DNA from: Ornithorhynchus anatinus
Lineage: Eukaryota > Chordata > Mammalia > Monotremata > Ornithorhynchidae
Direction: 5' to 3'
NCBI RefSeq assembly: GCF_004115215.2
Contig: NW_024396725.1
Location: 545,186-609,185, forward strand
DNA: 64,000 bases
The notes beneath the pieces were generated by a model. The model was not told the DNA's origin. It made no database searches and saw only the letters and a list, made by a program, of their open reading frames with translations. Below are positions 1 to 9,782 of this stretch, piece after piece. The stretch's first letter is position 1; each line of letters opens with the position of its first letter. The translations under genes were made by a program, and so were the position numbers.

Positions 1-754
1 ACCTCCTGCCCCTTCTCTCTTACTCCTCCGAGCCTGTCTTCCTTTCACCCCCAGTCATGTCTCTCTTTTTCCCTTTTCCCTTTCCATTCTCCTTTTCTTT
101 TTTCTCCTCTGTCTTTCCCACCCCTTCTCGACACAGCTCCCTTCATTCTTTCTGGCCTCAACCCCTGGCCACCTACTGGGAAAGGCAGGAAGACAACAGA
201 GCTTTTCTTGTTCCCCAAAAACCCACCCTGCTGTGAGCCCACCCTGAAGCCAAGCAGAATGTAGCCCATGTCTCCTTTCTGCTCACAATTGGGCTGGTCT
301 CAGTGACTGAGCGTGCTCAGTGAGCTCTCTCACTCTCTCTCTGGTGTCCAAGGGTCACTATTCATCATTCGTCCTCCCTCCCCTCCACCATTTAACCCAG
401 GAGGTGGAGCAGAAAAGAGGCCAGCCTCAACTCCCACACGTAGTGGTCCCTTCGGGACTCACAGAATCCAATGTCTCGAGAGGAGATACTGAGAGTCCCC
501 CAGGCCTCCTCCCATGTCTCCTTTACATATTCCCAAGGAACAATTTGCCTGATTCCAATCTGGAGAGTTCCAGGCCTTCCTTGCTGAACTGGGGCCACAT
601 TTCCGGCATTGTTCGGGACAAGACTGAATTGGGACAAAGTGAGATCTGGGAACGTTCTGAGTGGTTTGTGTAACCTTCCCTTGGGGAAATACGTTTGTCT
701 GAGCCCATAAAGATAGTAGTCCTGAAATTATCGAGGCATTCAAATTAATGAATT
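1..754. other. Intergenic sequence, no gene recognised
   Basis: Pyrimidine-rich at the left, otherwise apparently unique. Short open frames on both strands have no family motif and I do not regard them as genes. Confidence 0.5.
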
Positions 755-1045
755 AGAGTTTCTGTTTCTCTCTTCCTCTCTCTTTCATTCTCAATCTCCC
801 TCTACCTCTCTCTCTTCTTCATTTCTCCACTTCTTTGTTTCTCTCTGTCATTTTCTGACTGTCTCTCCATTTGTCTCTGTCTCTCTCTCTCTGTATCTGT
901 CTCTCTCTACTAGGTCTCTCTGACTCTCTTCCTGCCTCTGTCTTTCCATCTCTCTCTGCCTCTCTCTCTGTATCCCTGTCTGACACCTTCTCTGTTTCTC
1001 TCTATATCCCTCGGTCATACTGTGTTTCTGTCTCTACTTCTGTCT
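755..1045 (+). repeat. CT-rich low-complexity tract
   Basis: Nearly pure pyrimidine made of TCTCTCTG-like units. It resembles the tracts preceding the V1R coding exons, but no receptor exon follows it here. Confidence 0.7.
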
Positions 1046-1086
1046 CATTTTGTACATATGAAAAATGTATTTATTTACATTGAAAC

Positions 1087-1213
1087 ACTTCTCCCCACCG
1101 GACTGTAAGCTTGGTGTGGGCAGGGAAGCTATCAACTGCATCATACTCCCCCAAGTGCTTATGACCGTGTGTTACAAGTATGTACTCAATGAATACCACT
1201 GATGGATTGATTT
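1087..1213 (+). repeat. L2 3' tail fragment
   Basis: Degenerate L2 3' end: GACTGTAAGCTTGGTGTGGG, then CAAGTGCTTA and a terminal CAATGAATACCACTGATG. In this genome the L2 3' end reads about AAGCGCTTAGTACAGTGCTC then GCTCAATAAATACTATTGAA with TGAA/TGAT repeats. That signature is how L2 is recognised throughout this annotation. Confidence 0.75.
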
Positions 1214-1297
1214 CTGTCCCTCTCTACCTCTCCCTTTCCATCTGTCCCTTCCTGACTTATGTCTCTTATCTCTCCATGACTCTTTCTGTCTCTCTTT

Positions 1298-2690
1298 CAT
1301 TCATTCATTCAATAGTATTTATTGAGCGCTTACTATGTGCAGAGCACTGTACTAAGCGTTTGGAATGTACAAATCGGTAACAGATAGAGACAGTCCCTGC
1401 CCTTTGATGGGCTTACTGTCTAATCGGGGGAGACAGACAGACAGGAACAATGGCAATAAATAGAATCAAGGGGAAGAACATCTCATTAAAACAATAGCAA
1501 ATACATATTATCAGGGTGATGTACATCTCTTTAACAAAATAAATAGGGTAATGAAGATATATACAGTTGAGCGGATGAGTACAGTGCTGAGGGGTGGGAT
1601 GGGAGAGGGGGAGGAGCAGAGGGAAAGGTCAAAGAAGAGGGTTTAGCTGTGGAGAGGTGAAGGGGGGCTAGAGGGAGCAGAAGGAAAAGGGGAGCTCATT
1701 CTGGGAAGGCCTCCTGGAGGAGGTGAGCTTTAAGTAGGGTTTTGAAGAGGGATAGAGAATTAGTTTGGCGGAGGTGAGGAGGGAGGGCATTCCAGGACCG
1801 CGGGAGGACGTGGCCCAGGGGTCGATGGCGGGATAGGCGAGAGCAGGGGACGGTGAGGAGGTGGGCGGCAGAAGAGCAGAGCATGCGGGAGGAGCAGAGA
1901 GAAGGGAGGAGAGGTAGGAAGGGGCAAGGTGATGGAGAGCCTTGAAGCCTAGTGTGAGAAGTTTTTGTTTTGTGCAGAGGTTGATAGGCAACCACTGGAG
2001 GTTTTTAAGAAGGGGGGTGACATGCTCAGAGCGTTTCTGCAGGAAGATGAGCCGGGCAGCAGAGTGAAAAATAGACTGGAGTGGGGAGAGAGAGGAGGAA
2101 GGGAGATCAGAGAGAAGGCTGACACAGTAGTCCAGCCAGGATATTACGAGAGCCTGTACCAGTAAGGTAGCCGTTTGGGTGGAGAAGAAAGGGTGGATCT
2201 TGGTGATATTATAAAGGTGAGACCGGCAGGTCTTGGTAACAGATTGGATGTGTGGGGTGAACGAGAGTGCCGAGTCAAAGATGACATCGAGGATGCAGGC
2301 TTGAGAGACGGGAAAGATGGTCATACCATCCACGGTGATAGGGAAGTCTGGGAGAGGGCTGGTCTTGGGAGGGAAGATGAGGAGCTCAGTTTTGGTCATG
2401 TGGAGTTTTAGGTGGCAGGCAGACATCCAGGTAGAGACCTCCTGGAGGCAGGAAGAGATATGAACCTGAAGGGAGGGGGAGAGGATGGGGCAGAGATGTA
2501 GATCTGTGTGTCATCTGCATAGAGATTATAGTTGAAGCTGTGAGAGTGAATGAGTTCACCCGGGGAGTAAGTGTAAATGGAGAAAAGAAGAGGGCCAAGA
2601 ACTGACTCTTGAGGAGCTCCAACAGTTAGAGGATGGGAGGGGGAGGAGGAGCCTGCGAAGGAGACCGAGAATGACCGGCCAGAGAGATAA
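1298..2690 (-). repeat. L2 LINE, 5'-truncated, minus strand
   Basis: About 1.4 kb inserted in reverse, with its (ATTC)n tail at the left. On the minus strand, 2426-1668 is open for 252 codons and encodes the C-terminal part of L2 ORF2. It has the finger/thumb-side LDYCVSLLSDLP and AARLIFLQKR motifs and the terminal KPYLKLTSS region, but not the catalytic YADD, which would lie just upstream. The 5' end is cut within the sequence coding for [17 protein letters not shown]2 supplies reverse transcriptase and endonuclease; this truncated copy cannot act alone. Its sequence is close to the copies at 9783-10909 and 30801-31486, so it belongs to a relatively young subfamily. Confidence 0.92.
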
Positions 2691-2772
2691 GATGCTCACT
2701 TTGTCTCTTTCTAACTTGGTTTCACTCCCTCCCACCTCCTGTTTCACCAACTCTGTCTCTTTGGTTCTCTGA

Positions 2773-2847
2773 GGTGAATTAGCTCATCACATGGTAGAGC
2801 ACTCACTTGGCCTGGGAGAGGTGGCGGGTTTGTTGCCCAGATTCTCC
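2773..2847 (+). pseudogene. tRNA-Ala-like pseudogene
   Basis: A 75-bp stretch fits the tRNA-Ala pattern GGGGAATTAGCTC...GGTAGAGC...ATTCTCC. The acceptor stem pairs GGTGAAT with ATTCTCC with one T-T mismatch. The D arm GCTC/GAGC is intact. The anticodon arm CTCAC/GGGAG has one mismatch and its loop TTGGCCT would read GGC (Ala). The T arm GCGGG/CCCAG has two mismatches and a non-standard loop TTTGTTG. It is probably a dead tRNA gene or tRNA-derived insertion. It does not continue into a MON1 body, so it is not simply a SINE head. Confidence 0.6.
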
Positions 2848-2857
2848 TTGTGGATCC

Positions 2858-3096
2858 ATTTCCCCCATCTAGACCAAGATCATTATGGGCAGAGAACGTC
2901 TCCTAATTCTGTTGGATTGGTTCATTCATTCGATTCTATTTATTGAGTGCTTACTGTGTACAGAGCACCATACTAAGCACTTGGAAAGTACAATTCGGCA
3001 GCAGATAGAGACAATCCCTACCCAACAAGGGGCTCACAGGTTAGAAATGGTACTCTCCCAAGCACTTAGTACTTAATAAATACAATTGATTGATTG
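2858..3096 (+). repeat. L2 3' tail, split by a reverse L2 tail
   Basis: The two halves, ending near 2920 and resuming near 3047 with TACTCTCCCAAGCACTTAGT and an ATTGATTGATTG end, join into one L2 3' terminus once the inserted minus-strand copy is removed. Confidence 0.75.
2921..3046 (-). repeat. L2 3' tail inserted in another L2 tail
   Basis: Starts with TTCATTCATTCGATTCTATT, the reverse complement of the L2 end, and runs through GAGCACCATACTAAGCACTT to GGCTCACAGG. Flanks ATTGG and AATGG may be a degraded target duplication. Confidence 0.75.
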
Positions 3097-3252
3097 TGTG
3101 ATTTCTGTCTCTCCATCTTCCACCCATTCTCTGCTCTTCTCTCTCTTTCTGACTCTGTCTCTCTGTCGCTTCCTTTACATCTGTCTCTCTCTGACTCTCT
3201 CTCTCTGTGTCTCAGTGTATATCTGTATCCCTCTGGTTCTCTTGTTTCCTAG
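3097..3252 (+). repeat. CT-rich tract ending in 3' splice site of V1R-1
   Basis: Tract of CTCTCT and CTGACTCTCT units ending TTGTTTCCTAG at 3252, 44 bp upstream of the receptor ATG. The pyrimidine-AG arrangement matches a splice acceptor for a single coding exon, as usual in V1R genes, which splice 5' noncoding exons to it. Confidence 0.65.
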
Positions 3253-3296
3253 GTTTTGCTACTAGATGTCTCTTCTGATAGTGTGGAGTGAAGAGA

Positions 3297-4226
3297 ATGG
3301 ATGCCAGTGAGGTTGTCTATGGGACCGTCTTTATATTACAGATTGTATTTGGGGTATCGGGAATGTGTTCCTCCTCCTGGTTTATACTCGGGTGATCTCC
3401 ACCAGACACCAGCTGAATCCACCAGACCTGATCCTGGCCCACCTGGCCCTGGTCAACACCATGGCCCTTCTCAGCAGGGGGATCCCCGACATCCTGTCAG
3501 CTTGGGGGGTGAGGAATTTCCTGGACAACATTGGGTGCAAAATCCTCTTATACCTTTACCGAGTGGCCCGGGGGTCTCACCATCTGCACCACCTGCCTCC
3601 TGAGCCTCTTCCAGGCTGTCATCATCAGTCCCGGCACCTCCTGGTGGGCAGGAATCAAAACTCGATTACCCAAGTACATCCTCCCCTCTTGCCTATTCTT
3701 CTGGATCTTCAATCTGTTGATTGACATGTCTACACCGATAGTCGTTACAGGCCCCCAGAACAGCACCAGCGTAAACAGAGTCATCCTCCTGAAATACTGC
3801 TCCTCCATAAGTGTCAGTGCAGTCACAAAACTGGTCAATGCGGTGGTCCTCTCCCTCCGCGATCTGTTCTTCATGGGACACATGAGTGCGGCCAGCAGCT
3901 ACATGGTGTTTGTTCTGCACAGACACCACTGGCAGGTCCGGCACCTCCATGGGCCCAGCCGCTCACCCAGGATGATGCCCGAGGTCCAGGCAGCCCAGAG
4001 AGTCATTGCCCTGGTCACCCTCTATGTCCTTCTCTATGGACGGGATACAATCACCCTGAGTTTATTATTTATTATGAAGAAAATTTCCTCTCTCATTCTT
4101 AATAGCAACAACATTATGTCCTTCACTTTCTCAGCTGTCAGTCCATTTCTGATTATTCTTAGTGACAGGAGGGTGAGGGTGTTCTGGAAAAGGGATTATC
4201 ATATCCTCAACAGGGATCCCACTTAG
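3297..4226 (+). pseudogene. V1R-1, vomeronasal type 1 receptor pseudogene
   Basis: A seven-transmembrane pheromone receptor fossil of the V1R family (G-protein coupled, vomeronasal neurons). It starts MDASEVVYGTVFILQ. V1R signatures occur in order across three frames: FLLLVYTRVIS (TM1 end), LILAHLALVNTMALLSRG (TM2), GCKILLYLYRVARG (TM3 start), LTICTTCLLSLFQAVIISP (TM3), GPQNST (glycosylated loop 2), LHRHHWQVRHLHGPS (loop 3), ALVTLYVLLYGR (TM6), AVSPFLIILSDRR (TM7), FWKRDY. Two single-base frameshifts break it, one after GVS near 3358 and one near the CCCGGGGG run about 3570. The last 230 codons (to the TAG at 4224) are open, so the decay is fairly recent. Expected length is about 309 codons. 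Its upstream promoter block would lie outside the window. Confidence 0.93.
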
Positions 4227-4629
4227 GGTCTTGAGAAATGGTGCATGTCCAATGGGGGATTCGGGTATTTGGGGAACTGGAGAATCATGGAGCTTGGCTG
4301 GAAAGGTTAGAGACACCCGGTCCTGCAAGTCTCATTCTTCTGGATCCTGGAGACCTTCACATCCACTAAGCCGGCTTCCATGTCTGTATGTGTTGGTGAC
4401 ACAGAAAGAGAATTTCCTGGGATGCTGGGGCCCTACTCTAAGTTTCCCCATCTCTTCCCATCAAACAACTCCTGTTAGTTCAGAGAGTCATTGGTTGAGG
4501 GAAGGGGCAGGCCCAGGACAGGGGAAGCAGCCAGTAGCAGAGGGGGATAGTTCAGGTCTGTCAGATCTATCAGCATTCCCATGATGCATGTTATTGGTTA
4601 CAAGGACTGGGCTGGGGAGTGTGAACACC
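4227..4629. other. 3' flank of V1R-1
   Basis: About 400 bp of apparently unique sequence after the receptor stop. I could not align it convincingly to the 3' flanks of V1R-2 to V1R-5, suggesting that V1R-1 comes from a different duplication unit. Confidence 0.5.
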
Positions 4630-4900
4630 TTTTTTAATGGTATTTGTTAAGTGCTTATTATGTGCCAGGCATCTACTGAGCACTGAAGTATGTACCAGAT
4701 AATCAAGTTGGACACAGTCCATTTCCCACATGGGGCTCACAGTCTTAATCCCCATTTCACTGGTGAGGTAACTGAGGCAAAAGAGAAGTTGAGTGAACTG
4801 CCCAAGCTCACACAGCAGATCATTGGAGGAGCTGGGATTAGAACCCAGTTCCTTCTTTCTCCAAGGCTCATACTCGATCCTCTAGGCCACACTGCATCTC
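4630..4900 (-). repeat. MON1 SINE, minus strand
   Basis: Reads TAATGGTATTTGTTAAGTGC, then TGGGGCTCACAGTCTTAATC, GATGAGGTAACTGAGG and a tRNA-like head in reverse (CACTGCATCTCT). In forward orientation MON1 begins about GCAGCGTGGCTCAGTGGAAA and ends AACAAATACCATTATTATT. That is how MON1 is recognised below. Confidence 0.88.
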
Positions 4901-4905
4901 TGAGC

Positions 4906-5304
4906 AAACTAATTAACTCTCTTCCCCTCTTCAAAACCCTACTGAGAGCTCACCTCCTCCAAGAGACCTTCCCAGACTGAGCTCTTCCTTTCCCTCTGTT
5001 CCTTATCCCCTCCCCATTCTCCCTTCTCCCACCCTCTGTTCTTCCCCCTTCCCCTTCCTACAGCACTTGTGCATATTTGTATATATTATTTATTACTCTA
5101 TTTGTTTTGTTGATGATGTATATATGATGCTATGATGCTATTTATGTCAGGTTACTTGTTTTGTTGTCTGTCTCCCCGGTTTAGACTATGATATCATTGT
5201 TGGGCAGGGATTGTCTCTTTCTATTGCCAAATTGTATATTCCAGCGCTTAGTACAGTGCTCTGCACATAGTAAGCACTCAATAAATGTGATTGAATGAAT
5301 GAAT
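4906..5304 (+). repeat. L2 3' end, about 400 bp
   Basis: Begins in the last ORF2 codons (CTCTTCAAAACCCTACTG ... AGAGACCTTCCCAGACTGAG) and runs through the 3' UTR to CAATAAATGTGATTGAATGA. Confidence 0.9.
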
Positions 5305-5512
5305 AATTCTGGTTCTGCCACTTGTCTCCTGTGTGACCTTGTGCAAGTCATTTCACTTCTCTGTGCCTCAGTTACCTCATCTGTAAAATGGTGATTAAGA
5401 CTGTGAGCCCCATGTGGGACAGGGACTGTGTAAAATCTGATTAGTTCGTATATACCCCAGCACATAGAAGACTGCAAGCAAGCACTTATCAAATACCATC
5501 ATCAATATTACC
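5305..5512 (+). repeat. MON1 SINE lacking its tRNA head
   Basis: Starts inside the element at GGTTCTGCCACTTGTC, continues CTCAGTTACCTCATCTGTAA and ends TCAAATACCATCATCAATAT. Confidence 0.85.
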
Positions 5513-6410
5513 TTGTCTTACTGATCTCCTACTGCAAACCAACCCATACACTTCACTCTTGTAACACCAACCTACCTTGTGTACTTTGATCCCATCTTTT
5601 GTGGTGCTGTCCCCTTGCCCGTGTCCACCCTCTGGCCTGCAACTCCCTCCTGCTTCATATACAAAAGACCAACTCCCTTCCTCCCTATCCTCAAAGCTCT
5701 CCTAAAATCACATTTCCTCTAAGAGGACTTTCCCAAATTAGCTTTCATTTCTCACACTCCCCCTATTTTCTGTGTCACCTATGCTCCTGGATCTGTACCT
5801 TTAAGCATTTCATATTCACCCCACTCCTAGTCCCGCATCACTTTTGCACATTTTCTTTTACGCTGTCATCTTCCCTACCTGAAATTTGTATCAATCCCTC
5901 TCGGGGTTGCACTGGAGAGTTTCCATTACTCCCATCATTCATTCATTCAATTGTATTTATTGAGCACTTACAATGTGCAGAGCATAGTAAGCTTGGAATG
6001 TACAATTTGGCAACAGATAGAGACAATCCCTGTCCGACAACCAGCTCACAGTCTAAACTGGGAAGACAGACAACAAAACAAAGCAGAACAAGTAGCCTGG
6101 CATCAATATCATCAAGAAAAATAAAATCATAGATATACACACATCATTAACAAAATAAATAGAGTAATAAATAATATATGCACTAGTGCTGTGGGGAGGG
6201 AAAGAGGGAAGAGCGGAGGGAGGGAGTAGGTGGAAGGGAGGGAGTAGGGGTAATGTTGTTCAATGTCTGTGTCCCCATCTAGATTGTATGTTCCTTGCAA
6301 GGAAGGGTCGTTTCTACCAGTCTGTTGTATAATACTCTCCCAATCACATAATGCAGTGTTCATCACACAGTAGTTGTTTAATAAATACCATTGGTGATTA
6401 GATTGGCTGA
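5513..6410 (+). repeat. Old L2 3' region, interrupted
   Basis: Diverged L2 with recognisable TTCAAAGCTCTCCTAAAA-type ORF2 end and TCTAGATTGTATGTTCCTTG tail, ending AATAAATACCATTGGTGA. A reverse L2 sits at 5935-6254. Confidence 0.75.
5935..6254 (-). repeat. L2 3' end inserted in reverse
   Basis: CATTCATTCATTCAATTGTA start, GAGCACTTACAATGTGCAGA, then the purine-rich 3' UTR complement. Its host L2 resumes at about 6262. Confidence 0.85.
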
Positions 6411-7240
6411 TTTAGTGCTTGGTCACTCCTCTCTTTTGGAAACACCGGTACCCTTGGTTTCCCTATCATAGTTCTCTTCTCTTTCTCCTATCTCTCTCCC
6501 CACTAATTCTCATTGTCAGCCACTGACTCTCCTTTTTTCTCCCCCCTCATAACCACAGGTGACCCACAAAGCCGGTATACTGGGTTTCCTATACTTTCAC
6601 TGTACACTGGATTGGAGAATTCATCCATTCACGTGATTGGTGCTACCCTGCTATGCGGAAGATTCCCATATCCATATTACAAGCTCCAGCCTCTCTCCAA
6701 CCCCTGCTATGGGGGTTATGGCATGCTTTGGTCTTTGGTCTGTGATGTCGAGGGTGCTGACAGCCGGACTGGCATATCTGTGCCCAAATGTGACTCTGGG
6801 AGTGAGAGTTTTAGACACACACTTGAGACCCTGACTTGGTTCCTGGCAGATCTGGGCTGTGAATGGGAGCCAGGTTGTCCTTGGAGCTACAGGATAGAGC
6901 ACAGATACTGCCCTGACTCTCCATGGGGATCCCTGATGGGTTCACTAGCAGCAGTTGATTGGGCGGAGGGATCTGGGCTCATCTCTGCCCAGATTAGTGA
7001 ACAAAAGGAAAGAGAGTCTGAGTATTTCCAAAAATGTCCCTGTGGGAGTGTCACAGTGGATTAGTGCTCAGTGAGTCACTCATTCACATTGACACAGACA
7101 CACACAAACACACAAATCACTCCCTGAGGGAGGGAGACAGACGAGTAAAGTCGTTGATAAATGCTGCCTCTACCTTATTCTGTCAGAATCGACCTGACTC
7201 CATGCTGCCCCCCAAGTCCAAGCACTGGAGACAGGTGAGT
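6411..7240 (+). promoter_or_regulatory. V1R promoter/5' noncoding exon block, unit 1
   Basis: One of six homologous blocks. Conserved order: GTCACTCCTCTC leader, GACCCACAAAGCC, ATCTGGGCTCAT (about 6970), a homeodomain-like GGATTAG (7058-7064), a CA-rich run, the palindrome CTCCCTGAGGGAG (7120-7132), TATA-like GATAAATGCTG (ATAAAT 7157-7162), then ACAG|GTGAGTAGGATAAA with a near-consensus 5' splice site at 7234/7235. I infer a promoter with a first exon of roughly 50 bp, spliced about 4.9 kb to V1R-2. A 183-codon open frame (6513-7064) crosses the block but is broken in the paralogous blocks, so I do not call it coding. The transcription start is not established. Confidence 0.6.
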
Positions 7241-8524
7241 AGGATAAAGCCATAGATCTGTCAGTTTCAAGGCTGGTGTCTGAATGGGGAAGATTCACTG
7301 GGAAAAGAGATTTGTGTGCAGGGCTCAGTGAATGGCGGAGGATTTCTTTGACAATGCAACAATGAGAGTGAAACAGGGAGTTGTGTCACTCTCTGGTCCA
7401 GGAGATATGGAGAGGGAGCTTGGAGCTGGGAGCAGATGAGAGTTTAGAACTGGGAACAGACTCACACAGTCCTTCCTATTGTACCAGAATCTCTAATCCG
7501 CTTTCCCAACTCCAATGGGGCAATGTTAATAATAATAATAACAACTGGGGGAATTGTTAAGTACTTACTATGTGCCAGACACTGCTCTAAGCACTGGGGT
7601 AGTTACAAGATCATCACTTTGTACACAGTCTCTGTCCTACATAGGGCTCACAATCTTAATCCCCATTTTACAGATGAGGGAATTGAGGCACAGAGAAGTT
7701 AAGTGATTTGCTGATGATCACACAGCAGACAGGTGGTGGAGCCGAGATTAAAACCCAGGTCCTTCAGACATCAAGGTCCATGCTCTCTCCATTAGGATGG
7801 GAAGGCTACATTTGCTTTGGATCCCAGTACTTGCCAAGTTCAGTCCCTATTCCTAGAAGTCTCCCCCTCCATCCTGAGCCCTTCTCAATCTAACAATAAT
7901 CATGGCTGCTTTGATCTTTGGAAGATTTCATAGGAATGTTATGAAGATTCCTATGGAAAATCTCTGACCACCAACCAAGTCCGATCTTCACACCACAGAC
8001 TTCCGAGACAGCTTCTGCCCAGTCTCCTACATGTGGCCCCTCAGACTCTGGATCCTGATAGTCAAGAAACGAACTCATAAGACCCATTCCTTTCTCCATG
8101 GGTGTCTCCTGTCTGGTTCTGTTATTTAATTGGGCTGATGGATCACCAGGAGAAGGGTTGGTGGGGGCAGGGGGTAGGCAGTGAAGGCCAAAGAGATTGA
8201 AATTGGCTGTTAAGTGGTTTAGAGTTAAGACCAAGATCTTCAGGTAGTCCTTTGGAAAGTTTTCCTCCCTGAGCTCACTGCTACAGGAAATAATCCTCAA
8301 CTGAAATGAAGTCTACATGGGCATTTTGACTGAAAATAAAGCATCCTTTTCCTTGCAAATCTCCACTGGCCATGTCCAAAGTGTGGCCTGGGAGTCCATT
8401 CAAAGTAGAATTGGATGACCCCTCCTCCTTAATCTTGGCCCCAGAAGCCTGCACATTGCAGCAACTGAAATGTGATTCAGTCAGCTGGTTCACGGGAGAA
8501 TGCATTGTTTCCCTGTGATGTCTT
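7241..8524 (+). other. Unit 1 intron sequence (paralogous)
   Basis: Aligns with 17641-18308 plus 21373-21596 in unit 2 and with 36196-37489 in unit 4 (shared GGGGAAGATTCA, CCAGAATCTCTAA and CTCAGACTCTGGATCCT). Different MON1 copies are inserted in each unit. No independent gene seen. Confidence 0.65.
7526..7805 (-). repeat. MON1 SINE, minus strand (unit 1 only)
   Basis: AATAATAATAACAACTGGGG, GTGCCAGACACTG and CACACAGCAGACAGGTGG are recognisable. Absent from the equivalent place in unit 4, whose MON1 sits elsewhere (36625). Confidence 0.85.
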
Positions 8525-8589
8525 TAAAAACGATTATCATACTTATTAAGTGCATACAATAGGTCAAGCACTGTAGTGCTGGGGTAGAA

Positions 8590-8848
8590 ACAGCGTGGCT
8601 TAGTGGAAAGATCATGGACCTGGGGGGCAAAGATCTGGTTCTAATACCAGGTTCTGCACATGTCCACTGTGGGACCTACGTCATTTCACTTCTCCATGCC
8701 TCAGTTGCCTCAACTGCAAAATGGGGTTTCAATGCCTGTTCTCCCTCCTATGTAGAGTGTGTGCCCCATGTGGGACAGGAATTTTATTCAGTTTGATTAC
8801 GTTGTACCTCCTGCAACACTAAGAAGAGTACTTAACACGAAGTAAATG
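8590..8848 (+). repeat. MON1 SINE inserted in old MON1
   Basis: AGCGTGGCTTAGTGGAAAGA head, GCCTCAGTTGCCTCAACTGC body, ending AAGAGTACTTAACACGAAGT. Absent from units 2 and 4. Confidence 0.88.
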
Positions 8849-8850
8849 GG

Positions 8851-9130
8851 GGAAACAGTTGGCCTAGTAGAAAGAGCACACGCCAGGGAGTCAGAGGACC
8901 TGGGTTCTAACCTCAGCTCCACCACCTATCTGATGTGTGACCTTGGGCAAGACATTTAACTTCTCTAGGCCTCAGTTACCTCATCTGCAAAATGGGGAAT
9001 ATGATTTTGAGCCTTATATGGGACACAAACTCTGTCCAACCCAATTTACCTGTTATTAGCCCAGCATTCAATACAGTGCCTGGCACATAGAAAGCACTTA
9101 ACAAATACCACTTAAAAAACCTAAACAAAA
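8851..9130 (+). repeat. Second MON1 SINE, in tandem
   Basis: GGCCTAGTAGAAAGAGCA head, CACCTATCTGATGTGTGACC, ending GCACTTAACAAATACCACTT and an A-rich tail. Directly follows the previous MON1. Confidence 0.9.
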
Positions 9131-9390
9131 ATACTTGATAATCAAACCAAAGAGTCTCTGCCCCACATGGGACTCACAGTCCAAGTAGAAGAGAGAACTG
9201 GTTTTTAATCTCCAATTTACAGGTGAGGAAACTGAAGGCACAGAGAAGTTAAGCGACTAGCCTCAGGGCACACAGGAGGCAAGTGGTGGAACCATGATGA
9301 CTTCTGACTCCCAAATAGAATATTTAAGAAACAGTAAGACTTCGAATTTTTTACTCTTTATTTTGACCCACTCATTATTTTGAAAGCCTC

Positions 9391-9600
9391 TCTTTTTTGC
9401 TTTCCCTTTACCTCTCTTTCTTTCCCTTACCTGTCTTTCAATCAGATTCTATTCCTCTCCTTTTCATGATTTTCCTCTCTCTCTTACTCTCCTCCCTCTT
9501 TCTCTCTTTGCTTCTCATTCTCTTTTTCCTTTCTCTCTTTGACTCGCTATACTTCTTTCTTTCCTTTCCCAGCTCTTTCCCATATATCTTTCTTTCCAAA
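9391..9600 (+). repeat. CT-rich tract within unit 1 intron
   Basis: TTTCTCTCTTTG-type sequence. Matching tracts lie at 21935-22150 and 38090-38275, so it is an ancestral part of the unit. Confidence 0.7.
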
Positions 9601-9782
9601 CCTTGTCCTCCCTGAGACTTTCCCATTCCTGTAGTCAACACCACAATCCTCCTTGTCTCACACCCGGTAACCCTGGCATTATCTGTGACTCATGACTCTC
9701 AATCAACTCACATATATAATTTGTCACAAAATCCTGGCACTTTGGTCTTCATAGCATCTCTGGAATCTCTCCTTTCCCCTCC

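Larger units (their letters stand above)
8525..9320 (-). repeat. Old MON1, minus, split by two younger MON1s
   Basis: Left part 8525-8589 and right part 9131-9320 form one diverged minus-strand MON1. Orthologous copies occur at 21597-21865 (unit 2) and 37490-38030 (unit 4), so the insertion predates the tandem duplications. Confidence 0.75.

Noticed and set aside
306-321. Perfect inverted repeat ACTGAGC-GT-GCTCAGT
   Set aside because: Arms of 7 bp with no associated element or gene; expected by chance in 64 kb.
1668-2426. 252-codon minus-strand open frame as a host gene
   Set aside because: It is the C-terminal part of L2 ORF2 in a truncated LINE.
6513-7064. 183-codon open frame in the unit 1 promoter block as a protein-coding gene
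   Set aside because: Homologous blocks do not keep the frame; it has no recognised domain, and the DNA is better explained as promoter and noncoding exon.
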